In this document: positions 1 to 5,082 of the stretch, piece by piece
Position numbering within the stretch: position 1 is the stretch's first letter
Layout: each line of letters opens with the position of its first letter
NCBI GenBank assembly: GCA_003447535.1
Contig: DLYY01000196.1
Location: forward strand, 1-5,082
From: Bacteroidota bacterium
Lineage (GTDB): Bacteria > Bacteroidota > Bacteroidia > Chitinophagales > UBA8649
Direction: 5' to 3'
DNA length: 5,082 bases
Translations under genes and position numbers: made by a program
Notes under the pieces: model-generated
Told to the model about the DNA's origin: nothing
The model's database searches: none
Seen by the model: only the letters and a program-made list of their open reading frames with translations

Positions 1-282
1 CCAAATGGGGTCTGGTCCGAATCGATATGACCCCGAGGCAATTCCTGATCCACTGCCACTGGCAAAGTACCCATTGTTGTCGTCTAAAATCCACCCTCGT
101 AAATCAAAGCAGGTATCGTTGCAATTGACATCACCATACACTATGATTTCAACGAATTCTTCTGCACCACTTGGGCCTTGGCTTAACTCATTGATGTAAG
201 GTCCGTTAACTAGTAATGGCTGGGCCATGCTCTCGATGAGCCATAGCATTAAGCCAATAAGCAAAGTATAATGCTTTTGCAT
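1..282 (-). CDS. Secreted lamin-tail-domain-like protein, N-terminal part (truncated by window edge)
   Basis: This reading frame starts at an ATG at 282 and stays open for 94 codons to the left edge, so the rest of the protein is outside the window. Residues 1-20 look like a Sec signal peptide: K3, a hydrophobic stretch (LLIGLMLWLI) and a likely cleavage after SMA, before Q21. After it come INELSQGPSGAEEFVEI (residues 30-46), then a pair of cysteines (C54, C58), DLRGWILDDNNGYF (60-73) and a glycine/serine-rich GSGSGIASG. From memory, this pattern is typical of the lamin-tail-type beta domain at the start of large Bacteroidota exported proteins, many of which end in a type IX secretion or gliding-associated C-terminal domain. 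Whether such a domain exists here cannot be seen. The start is supported by the signal peptide beginning directly at this ATG. The domain name is recognition by pattern, not by search, and the role is unknown. Confidence 0.75.
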   Translation of the reverse strand, partial: MQKHYTLLIGLMLWLIESMAQPLLVNGPYINELSQGPSGAEEFVEIIVYGDVNCNDTCFDLRGWILDDNNGYFASGSGSGIASGSYRFGPDPIW

Positions 283-308
283 TGCCCTAAATTAACGCTA
301 AGACACGT

Positions 309-341
309 AAAATGTAGGTCTAGATTTTAACTTATTGACAA
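309..341 (-). promoter_or_regulatory. Possible promoter for the secreted lamin-tail-like protein
   Basis: Read on the minus strand, TTG (341-339) is followed after 22 nt by TACATTTT (316-309). This resembles the Bacteroidota pattern TTG-N17-23-TAnnTTTG with a mismatch at the last base. It would start a transcript about 20 nt upstream of the ATG at 282. In an AT-rich intergenic region such a match can occur by chance. Confidence 0.3.
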
Positions 342-382
342 TCTGATTTATCATCAAATTAATGCATCCCTAGGATATTCTC

Positions 383-408
383 AAAAAAGTAACTCGTCTT
401 TAGACGAA
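383..408 (-). terminator. Probable intrinsic terminator after the isocitrate dehydrogenase gene
   Basis: On the minus strand, starting 8 nt after the stop codon, TCGTC-TAAA-GACGA forms a five-base-pair stem (six with a T-G wobble) and a four-base loop. It is followed by TTACTTTTTTG, giving a run of six T. The position directly after the gene fits a Rho-independent terminator. The stem is short, so termination may be partial. Confidence 0.55.
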
Positions 409-416
409 GGATGGTA

Positions 417-2642
417 TTATAAAGTGTTTATAATATCATTAAGTGTAGAAGAAGGTCTCATAGCCTGACTCGCTTGCTCTGTATTCGGTAAATAATACCC
501 TCCAGAATCACCTATGCTTCCTTGGACTGCAAGAAGTTCTTCGACAATTTGATTTTCTTTTTCTTCTAGATCCTTGGCGATCGGTGTGAAGAGTTGACTT
601 AGCTCAGCGTCGTCTAGTTGAGAAGCCAATGCTTCAGCCCAAAATTTGGCCACATAGAAGTGAGAGCCTCGGTTATCAATTCCCCCAAGTCGTCGGGTAG
701 GGGACTTGTTTTCGCTCAAGTATCGATTGTTCGCCTCTCCAAGTGCTTTGGCCAATACCTTAGCTTTTTCATTACCTGTTGTTTCTGCTAAATGCTCGTA
801 GGAAACCTCTAGGGCAAGAAATTCACCAAGGCTATCCCAGCGCAAATAGTTCTCTTTTTCAAATTGTTGAACATGCTTTGGAGCCGATCCACCTGCACCT
901 GTTTCAAACAAACCTCCTCCGTTCATCAGAGGAACGATAGATAGCATTTTAGCTGAAGTCCCTAACTCTAAAATTGGAAAAAGGTCTGTCAGGTAATCTC
1001 TTAAGACGTTTCCTGTGACCGAAATGGTATCTTCTCCACGATGGATTCGCTCTAGACTGAAGGTTGTCGCATCAAGTGGTGAAAGGATGTGTATCTCAAG
1101 TCCAGCGGTGTCGTAATCTTGTAAATAGCGGTTAACTTTTTCAATGAGCTGTGCATCATGAGCGCGGTTTGCATCTAACCAGAATACGGCAGGGGAGCCG
1201 GTAGCTCTTGCGCGGTCAACGCCAAGCTTTACCCAATTTTGAATCGGGGCATCTTTTACTTGACACATGCGAAAGATATCTCCTGACGCCACAGCTTGTT
1301 CCATAATGACATTTCCGTCTACAACAACTTGGACACAACCTTCCCCTTCAATTTGGAATGTCTTGTCATGTGACCCATATTCCTCTGCTTTTTGAGCCAT
1401 AAGGCCGACATTGCTCACACTACCCATAGTAGATGGATCAAAAGCGCCATGTTGTCTACAAAAGTCAATAGCAGCTTGATATACTCCACTGTATGAACGG
1501 TCTGGGATAACCGCCGTTGTGTTTTGTGTCTTACCCTCTTTATTCCACATTTTACCTCCCTCACGAATCATTGCTGGCATAGAGGCATCAATAATGACAT
1601 CTGAGGGTACGTGAAGATTTGTAATACCACGGTCCGAGTCGACCATCGCTAAGTCAGGTCTATTGGCATAGACTTTTTCTATCGTCGCAAGAATAGCTGA
1701 TCGTTCTTGGCCATCGAGTAAACTTAACTTATCGTATAGATCGCCTAAACCATTTCGAAAATCTACTTCTATTCGAGTCAATATATCAGCATGAGCAGAT
1801 AAGACCTCTTTAAAGTATACTTCAACCGCTGCACCAAAGATGATCGGATCACTCACCTTCATCATGGTGGCTTTCATGTGCAGTGAAAAGAGATTGCCTC
1901 CATTGCCTTGGATTTCTTGAAGGACCTTAGATAAGAATTCCTTGAGCGCGCTCATAGACATTACAGCACAGTCTATCACTTCGCCTTTTAATAATGTTAT
2001 GCCTGATTTTAATGCGCTAGATTCTCCAGAATTTGCCTTAAACACGATAGAAGCTTCTCCGTTTGTCTCCATGGTGACGCTTTTTTCAGAACCGAAAAAG
2101 TCTCCATGGGTCATGCTTGCAACACGGGTTGTGCTATCTTTTGACCATGTACCCATTCGATGAGGATTAGCCTGAGCAAATGCCTTGACGGCTTTCGGTG
2201 CGCGACGATCACTATTTCCTTCTCGTAAAACAGGATTTACCGCTGAGCCTTTTATTTTATCATAAATGCCTTTGACTTTTTTTTCTTCAGCATTACTGGG
2301 TGACTCGGGGTATTCTGGTAATGGAAAGCCTGCCTGTTGTAATTCTTTAATACATGCCTTGAGTTGAGGTATAGAGGCACTAATATTAGGGAGTTTAATG
2401 ATGTTGGCTTCTGGTGTCTTTGCTAGGGCACCTAACTCTGCTAAGTCATCACTAAATTGCTGATTTGCAGGAAGAATATCATTGAATTGCGATATGATTC
2501 TAGCAGCAAGTGAGATGTCTCTTGTTTCGATATCTATCCCTGCTCGCTTCGAATAAGCCTGGATAATCGGTAACCACGAATAGGTTGCTAGTGCTGGCGC
2601 CTCATCGGTGATCGTATATAAAATCTTTGACGTTTTGGACAT
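417..2642 (-). CDS. icd: Monomeric NADP-dependent isocitrate dehydrogenase (EC 1.1.1.42)
   Basis: This enzyme oxidatively decarboxylates isocitrate to 2-oxoglutarate in the TCA cycle, reducing NADP+, with Mg2+ or Mn2+, in the cytoplasm. It belongs to the large monomeric class (about 740 residues), not the short dimeric class. From the start at 2642 it has 741 residues, the same length I recall for the Azotobacter enzyme. The N-terminal DEAPALATYSWLPII and the substrate loop SAVNPVLREGNSDRR (S133, N136, R140, R146) are intact. So are HMKATMMKVSDP (K257), SDVIIDASMPAM (metal Asp, D352), EEYGSHDKTFQ (Y422) and NVLRDYLTDLFP (R548, D549, D553). The cofactor residues K589, H590, R601 and R650 (in SPTRR) match those that bind the 2'-phosphate of NADP in the family, so NADP rather than NAD is expected. 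An in-frame ATG at 2654 would add MHNT. I prefer 2642 because the family N-terminus begins there and because the TATATTTG promoter element would leave a leader of only about ten bases for 2654. No defects are seen. Confidence 0.96.
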   Translation of the reverse strand: MSKTSKILYTITDEAPALATYSWLPIIQAYSKRAGIDIETRDISLAARIISQFNDILPANQQFSDDLAELGALAKTPEANIIKLPNISASIPQLKACIKELQQAGFPLPEYPESPSNAEEKKVKGIYDKIKGSAVNPVLREGNSDRRAPKAVKAFAQANPHRMGTWSKDSTTRVASMTHGDFFGSEKSVTMETNGEASIVFKANSGESSALKSGITLLKGEVIDCAVMSMSALKEFLSKVLQEIQGNGGNLFSLHMKATMMKVSDPIIFGAAVEVYFKEVLSAHADILTRIEVDFRNGLGDLYDKLSLLDGQERSAILATIEKVYANRPDLAMVDSDRGITNLHVPSDVIIDASMPAMIREGGKMWNKEGKTQNTTAVIPDRSYSGVYQAAIDFCRQHGAFDPSTMGSVSNVGLMAQKAEEYGSHDKTFQIEGEGCVQVVVDGNVIMEQAVASGDIFRMCQVKDAPIQNWVKLGVDRARATGSPAVFWLDANRAHDAQLIEKVNRYLQDYDTAGLEIHILSPLDATTFSLERIHRGEDTISVTGNVLRDYLTDLFPILELGTSAKMLSIVPLMNGGGLFETGAGGSAPKHVQQFEKENYLRWDSLGEFLALEVSYEHLAETTGNEKAKVLAKALGEANNRYLSENKSPTRRLGGIDNRGSHFYVAKFWAEALASQLDDAELSQLFTPIAKDLEEKENQIVEELLAVQGSIGDSGGYYLPNTEQASQAMRPSSTLNDIINTL

Positions 2643-2667
2643 GGTGTTGTGCATTTATAAGCGAGCA

Positions 2668-2675
2668 CAAATATA
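2668..2675 (-). promoter_or_regulatory. Candidate -7 promoter element (TATATTTG) of the isocitrate dehydrogenase gene
   Basis: Read on the minus strand, TATATTTG matches the Bacteroidota -7 consensus TAnnTTTG exactly. It lies 25 nt upstream of the preferred start codon and 13 nt upstream of the alternative one. No TTG is found 17-23 nt upstream of it, so the -33 part is missing or degenerate, which could mean help from an activator. The promoter lies between this gene and the dipeptidase gene upstream, allowing independent transcription. Confidence 0.45.
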
Positions 2676-2681
2676 CAAGTC

Positions 2682-2696
2682 CAATAGGCACTATTG
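2682..2696. repeat. Perfect inverted repeat in the dipeptidase-isocitrate dehydrogenase gap
   Basis: CAATAG-GCA-CTATTG is a perfect six-base dyad around a three-base centre. The flanks do not pair further. It lies directly upstream of the TATATTTG element, in the spacer and -33 area of that promoter, and 26 nt past the dipeptidase stop codon. No T-run follows on the minus strand (GGACTTGTATA), so it is a poor intrinsic terminator. A regulator binding site is possible but unproven, since a dyad this short may be chance. Confidence 0.4.
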
Positions 2697-2722
2697 CCGG
2701 TCATTTAATGGATAAAATAATC

Positions 2723-4114
2723 TTAGGCCTTCTTTTTTAATTGGGTAAAGTAGTGGTAGAAATAAGGAACCGTTTCAATGCCTTTATAAAAATTCCATAA
2801 TCCAAAGTGTTCATCTGGAGAATGAATAGCATCACTATCAAATCCAAAACCCAAGAGTACGGTACTCGCACCAAGTACTTCTTCAAACATGCTTACTATA
2901 GGAATGCTACCCCCTGATCGAAGAGGAATAGGCACCACTCCGAAGGTTGCCTCCATTGCTTGAGATGCCGCTTGATAGGCGATGGAATCCACTGGTGTGA
3001 CTGCTGGCTCTCCACCGTGATGGGGAGTTACGTTCACTTTAACACTATCTGGTGCTAAAGATTGAAAGTGTTTGGTAAAGAGTTCTGTAATCTTCTCTGA
3101 GCTTTGATAAGGCACAAGGCGCATAGAAATTTTTGCATAAGCCTTCGAGGGTAGGACAGTTTTTGCACCTTCTCCTATATACCCGCCCCACATGCCATTA
3201 ACATCGAGAGTAGGCCTAATCGATGTTCTTTCTAAGGTTGAAAATCCCTCTTCTCCCTTGACTGCTTGTATATCTAAATGAGCTTTGTACTCATCCAGAC
3301 TAAAGGGTGCACTCGCCATAAGATCTCTTTCCTCAGCTGATACATCTTCTACATCATCATAAAAACCATCTACCGTGATACGGCCCTCTTTATCATGTAA
3401 GCTGGCAATCATTTGGCTCAATACATTAATCGGATTAGCCACTGCTCCCCCGTAGACACCGGAATGGAGATCTCGATTGGGGCCGGTCACTTCCACTTCA
3501 ACATAACTCAAACCTCGAAGGCCTGTTGTAATGGAAGGTTGTTCTTTGGATAACATGGCGGTATCTGAAATGAGAATGACATCACAGGAAAGCAAGGAAG
3601 TATTGGCTTTAACAAAGTCTTCTAAATTGGCGGACCCAACCTCCTCTTCCCCCTCTATGAGGACTTTTACATTACATGGAAGCGTTTCCGTTTGGATGAG
3701 CACTTCAATGGCCTTGACTTGCAAATACATTTGCCCTTTATCGTCGCAAGCCCCACGAGCATAGATCTTTTCATCGCGTATAACCGGCTCAAAGGGTGGG
3801 CTTGTCCACAACTCAAGAGGGTCGGCTGGCTGGACATCATAATGCCCGTACACCAAAACGGTCGGAAGGTTAGGGTCAATGATTTTTTGCCCGTAGACCA
3901 TGGGAAAGCCAGCGGTTTCATAAGCACAAACTTCTTCTAAGCCGACCTTGGTTAGTCTGTTTTCAAGGTCTTTGGCCATGCAAAAGACCTCATTAGCATA
4001 CGCTGGATCAGCACTGACAGAAGGTATTTTTAGGATGTTATTTAACTCCTCGAGCATGCGATCCTTGTGCTTGTCTAGATAGGCTTTCCAAAGGTTAATT
4101 TGCTTGTTTTTCAT
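2723..4114 (-). CDS. M20-family metallo-dipeptidase (carnosinase/PepV-like)
   Basis: The 463-residue protein belongs to the di-zinc M20 peptidase group that cleaves dipeptides and related amide bonds. The expected metal and catalytic residues are present, in order. VYGHYDVQPADP gives H91 (zinc) and D93 (catalytic support). GACDDKGQ gives the bridging D124. EGEEEVGS gives the general base E157 and zinc ligand E158. LISDTAM gives D184. DLHSGVYGG gives H217, the transition-state residue supplied by the lid/dimerisation domain (about residues 200-320). HSPDEHF gives H431 (zinc). The N-terminus is charged and has no signal peptide, so the protein should act in the cytosol, recycling amino acids from peptides. 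The length fits the CNDP-type dipeptidases better than ArgE/DapE deacylases (about 380 residues), which share the fold and are a common misannotation. It starts at the ATG at 4114; no Shine-Dalgarno sequence is seen. The substrate cannot be deduced. It lies 80 nt upstream of the isocitrate dehydrogenase start and diverges from the RRM genes. Confidence 0.93.
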   Translation of the reverse strand: MKNKQINLWKAYLDKHKDRMLEELNNILKIPSVSADPAYANEVFCMAKDLENRLTKVGLEEVCAYETAGFPMVYGQKIIDPNLPTVLVYGHYDVQPADPLELWTSPPFEPVIRDEKIYARGACDDKGQMYLQVKAIEVLIQTETLPCNVKVLIEGEEEVGSANLEDFVKANTSLLSCDVILISDTAMLSKEQPSITTGLRGLSYVEVEVTGPNRDLHSGVYGGAVANPINVLSQMIASLHDKEGRITVDGFYDDVEDVSAEERDLMASAPFSLDEYKAHLDIQAVKGEEGFSTLERTSIRPTLDVNGMWGGYIGEGAKTVLPSKAYAKISMRLVPYQSSEKITELFTKHFQSLAPDSVKVNVTPHHGGEPAVTPVDSIAYQAASQAMEATFGVVPIPLRSGGSIPIVSMFEEVLGASTVLLGFGFDSDAIHSPDEHFGLWNFYKGIETVPYFYHYFTQLKKKA

Positions 4115-4146
4115 GCGATTAAATCAATAATTAATAAATTTTAGGC

Positions 4147-4179
4147 TTTTGGCGAGAAAAAGAAAGTTATTTTCACGCT
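4147..4179 (+). promoter_or_regulatory. Conserved promoter/operator-like element, copy 1 (upstream of first RRM gene)
   Basis: This segment begins with TTTTGGC and ends with a 24-nt block (4156-4179, GAAAAAGAAAGT then TATTTTCACGCT). The same block occurs without a single change before the second RRM gene. It contains an imperfect inverted repeat: GCGAGAAAA (4152-4160) against TTTTCACGC (4170-4178), eight of nine positions pairing across a nine-base centre. TATTTTCA at 4168 loosely resembles the -7 element TAnnTTTG, and a TTG lies 16 nt upstream of it, so this is probably the core promoter with an overlapping dyad. It ends 59 nt before the ATG. It also lies in front of the divergent dipeptidase gene and might affect it. 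Confidence 0.55.
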
Positions 4180-4238
4180 GTATTTAAACAATTAATCGAA
4201 AATAAGATTACCAAGTCTAACCCATTTTTTTAAATCAT
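4180..4238 (+). promoter_or_regulatory. Leader of the first RRM gene with CAAGTCT box and U-rich tract
   Basis: If transcription starts just after the dyad element, this is the 5' untranslated leader. It carries CAAGTCT (4212-4218) followed by AACCCA and then a run of seven T (4225-4231) close to the start codon. The second RRM gene has the same box at nearly the same distance from its dyad element (32 versus 33 nt), also followed by T-rich sequence. No Shine-Dalgarno sequence is present. A U-rich leader before a gene for an RNA-binding protein could be a self-recognition site; this is inference only. Confidence 0.4.
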
Positions 4239-4568
4239 ATGAATCTTTTTGTAGCAAAACTAAATTTCGATACCACTGAGGAAACCCTTAGAGCACTGTT
4301 CGAAGAAAACGGTGAAGTATCTTCTTGTAAAATAATTATTAATCGCGACACGGGCCGGTCCAAAGGCTTTGGTTTCGTTGAAATGCCAGACGATGACAGC
4401 GCACGGTCAGCTATTGAAAACCTAAATATGGCTGAAGTTGATGGACGCCAAATCGTGGTAAAAGAAGCCGAAGATCGACCTAAGCGCGAAGGCGGAGGGG
4501 GCTATCGCGGAGGTGGAGATCGTCGTGGAGGCGGAGGCGGCTATCGCGGAGGCGGTAATCGATACTAG
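4239..4568 (+). CDS. Small RRM RNA-binding protein with glycine/arginine-rich tail
   Basis: The 109-residue protein is a single RNA recognition motif followed by a low-complexity tail, like the bacterial Rbp proteins of cyanobacteria and Bacteroidota. RNP2 is LFVAKL (residues 3-8) and RNP1 is KGFGFVEM (42-49). The exposed aromatics F4, F44 and F46 expected to stack on RNA bases are present, and the RRM ends near KEAEDRP (75-81). The tail (84-109) is two imperfect glycine-rich units of the form GGGGYRGGGDRR / GGGGGYRGGGNRY, which resembles RGG boxes that bind RNA loosely. The protein is presumably cytoplasmic and acts on mRNA or sRNA as a stability, translation or cold-stress factor; its targets are unknown. 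N24 stands where many relatives and the neighbouring paralogue have an aromatic residue. The start at 4239 is fixed by the RRM beginning at MNLFV. It is followed after 177 nt by a paralogue in the same direction. Confidence 0.93.
   Translation: MNLFVAKLNFDTTEETLRALFEENGEVSSCKIIINRDTGRSKGFGFVEMPDDDSARSAIENLNMAEVDGRQIVVKEAEDRPKREGGGGYRGGGDRRGGGGGYRGGGNRY
4491..4561 (+). repeat. Imperfect tandem repeat encoding the glycine-rich tail of the first RRM protein
   Basis: Two 32-nt copies (4491-4522 and 4530-4561) start 39 nt apart, beginning GGCGGAGG.GGCTATCGCGG and ending in AGATCG or TAATCG. They encode the GGGGYRGGG units. The period differs from the 33-nt repeat in the neighbouring paralogue, so the tails have evolved separately since duplication. 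Confidence 0.7.
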
Positions 4569-4573
4569 AGATA

Positions 4574-4602
4574 GACTTTCCAGAGGTTTGTGTGCTTTTT
4601 TT
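4574..4602 (+). terminator. Weak candidate terminator after the first RRM gene
   Basis: Shortly after the stop codon, AGACTTT-CCA-GAGGTTT can fold into a seven-pair hairpin, but three of the pairs are G-T wobbles. After GTGTGC it is followed by a run of seven T (4596-4602). The T-run and position suit a terminator, but the stem is weak and separated from the T-run, so read-through into the second RRM gene is quite possible. Confidence 0.3.
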
Positions 4603-4630
4603 GATGATGTCAAGTCATTAATTAGAGAAA

Positions 4631-4670
4631 TTTTGGCTTCAATCGCGAAAAAGAAAGTTATTTTCACGCT
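4631..4670 (+). promoter_or_regulatory. Conserved promoter/operator-like element, copy 2 (upstream of second RRM gene)
   Basis: The segment starts with TTTTGGC and ends with the same 24-nt block as copy 1 (4647-4670), without a change; between the two parts it has seven more bases than copy 1. The GAAAA...TTTTC dyad is kept (4647-4651 with 4661-4665). Beyond one mismatch, CG at 4644-4645 can pair with CG at 4667-4668. TTG at 4633 lies 23 nt before TATTTTCA, within the spacing allowed for Bacteroidota promoters. The block ends 75 nt before the ATG. The copy suggests that the second RRM gene has its own promoter under the same control as the first. Confidence 0.55.
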
Positions 4671-4745
4671 TGAAATAAACGCTTAGTTTAAAACCAAAAT
4701 CATCAAGTCTCAACCTATCTTTTCTAGAATTTCTCCAATTTTTTC
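4671..4745 (+). promoter_or_regulatory. Leader of the second RRM gene with CAAGTCT box and U-rich tract
   Basis: CAAGTCT lies at 4704-4710, 33 nt after the dyad element, followed by CAACCTATCTTTT. The start codon is immediately preceded by CCAATTTTTTC. There is no Shine-Dalgarno sequence. The rest of the leader is diverged from the first gene's leader and about 16 nt longer, mostly between the CAAGTCT box and the start, so the conserved boxes stand out. Confidence 0.4.
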
Positions 4746-5082
4746 ATGAACCTTTTTATCACAAAGTTAAATTTTGACACTACTCAAGATACACTTCAAG
4801 CGTTGTTTGAAGAGTTCGGCGAGGTGTCATCTTGTAAGTTAATTCTTGATCGCGAAACGGGCCGCTCTAAAGGCTTTGCTTTTGTAGAGATGCCTAATGA
4901 AGAGAGTGCTCGTGCTGCAATCGAAAGCCTTAATATGGCCCGAATTGAAGGGCGACAAATCATTGTAAAGGAAGCCGAGGACAGACCACAGCGTGAAGGT
5001 GGATACCGTGGTGGCGGAGATCGTCGTGAGGGTGGATACCGTGGTGGCGGAGATCGTCGTGAGGGTGGATACCGAGGCGGTG
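4746..5082 (+). CDS. Second small RRM RNA-binding protein with RG-rich repeat tail (3' end cut by window)
   Basis: This frame starts at the ATG at 4746 and is open for 112 codons to the right edge, so the stop lies outside. It is a paralogue of the preceding gene: 65 of the first 86 residues are identical. RNP2 is LFITKL (3-8) and RNP1 is KGFAFVEM (42-49), with F4, F44 and F46 kept. Unlike its neighbour it has F24 in EEFGEV and an alanine in RNP1. The linker KEAEDRPQREGG leads into a tail of 11-residue units GGYRGGGDRRE, richer in charged residues than the first protein's tail and repeated at least twice plus a partial unit. Its likely role is RNA binding in the cytoplasm, perhaps overlapping with the neighbour; targets are unknown. 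Its own copy of the conserved leader suggests independent but matched transcription. Confidence 0.92.
   Translation, partial: MNLFITKLNFDTTQDTLQALFEEFGEVSSCKLILDRETGRSKGFAFVEMPNEESARAAIESLNMARIEGRQIIVKEAEDRPQREGGYRGGGDRREGGYRGGGDRREGGYRGG
4995..5082 (+). repeat. 33-nt tandem repeat in the tail of the second RRM gene
   Basis: Units at 4995-5027 and 5028-5060 differ at one base (GAA versus GAG), and a third unit starts at 5061 and is cut by the window. Each encodes EGGYRGGGDRR. Near-identity at synonymous positions indicates recent expansion or homogenisation, and the unit is a multiple of three so copy number can change without a frameshift. Confidence 0.85.

Noticed and set aside
5..199. Plus-strand open frame of 64 codons at the left end
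   Set aside because: It lies antisense to the secreted protein, whose signal peptide and recognisable domain make it the real gene. The plus frame has no recognisable features.
1942..2163. Plus-strand open frame inside the isocitrate dehydrogenase gene
   Set aside because: It is a shadow on the opposite strand of a strongly conserved enzyme gene, with no domain of its own.
2682..2696. Intrinsic terminator for the dipeptidase gene
   Set aside because: The six-pair stem has no T-run after it on the minus strand, so it was listed as an inverted repeat instead.
3531..3940. Three overlapping open frames on both strands inside the dipeptidase gene
   Set aside because: All overlap the catalytic core of an intact M20 dipeptidase and encode no recognisable motif.
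4115..4146. Promoter for the dipeptidase gene on the minus strand
   Set aside because: The AT-rich sequence has only poor matches to TAnnTTTG (such as TAAAATTT), none with a correctly spaced TTG, so no site is called.
4603..4623. ATGA...TCAT inverted repeat after the first RRM gene
   Set aside because: Only four base pairs around a seven-base loop, with no conservation in the other leader; this is expected by chance.
4422..4667. Minus-strand serine/alanine-rich open frame over the end of the first RRM gene
   Set aside because: The Ser/Ala-rich composition is what results from reading the GGC/GGA-rich tail backwards, and the frame runs through the conserved dyad element.
4491..5082. CRISPR array or mobile repeat
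   Set aside because: The repeats are in frame, encode glycine/arginine-rich tails and have no unique spacers, so they are coding tandem repeats.

Overview
The window looks like chromosomal DNA from a member of the Bacteroidota. Three things suggest this: promoter-like TAnnTTTG elements, start codons without Shine-Dalgarno sequences, and a secreted lamin-tail-type protein of the kind found in the gliding/type IX secretion proteomes of this phylum. Small RRM proteins with glycine/arginine-rich tails are also common there. Nothing points to a plasmid, phage or insertion sequence. This is an ordinary-looking housekeeping region with one regulatory pattern worth a closer look.

Layout. Positions 1-282 (minus) hold the N-terminal 94 codons of a secreted lamin-tail-like protein that runs off the left edge. 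Positions 283-416 are intergenic, with a probable terminator for the next gene upstream and a weak promoter candidate for the secreted protein. Positions 417-2642 (minus; alternative start 2654) encode a complete monomeric NADP-dependent isocitrate dehydrogenase. A short 68-80 nt gap holds its promoter candidate and a perfect 15-nt inverted repeat. Positions 2723-4114 (minus) encode a complete cytosolic M20-family metallo-dipeptidase. A 124-nt divergent region follows. Then come two tandem plus-strand genes for small RRM RNA-binding proteins, at 4239-4568 (complete) and 4746-5082 (cut by the right edge, so easily missed by an ORF caller that needs a stop codon).

How the genes relate. The isocitrate dehydrogenase (TCA cycle, NADPH supply) and the dipeptidase (peptide turnover) lie in the same direction, but the gap between them contains a separate promoter candidate, so they need not form an operon. 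The two RRM genes are clear paralogues (65 of 86 aligned N-terminal residues identical). Each is preceded by its own copy of a leader with an identical 24-nt block containing an imperfect dyad, a CAAGTCT box 32-33 nt further on, and a U-rich stretch up to the start codon. That block is more conserved than the coding sequence, which suggests shared transcriptional control or RNA-level autoregulation of the pair. This is the best candidate here for something undescribed.
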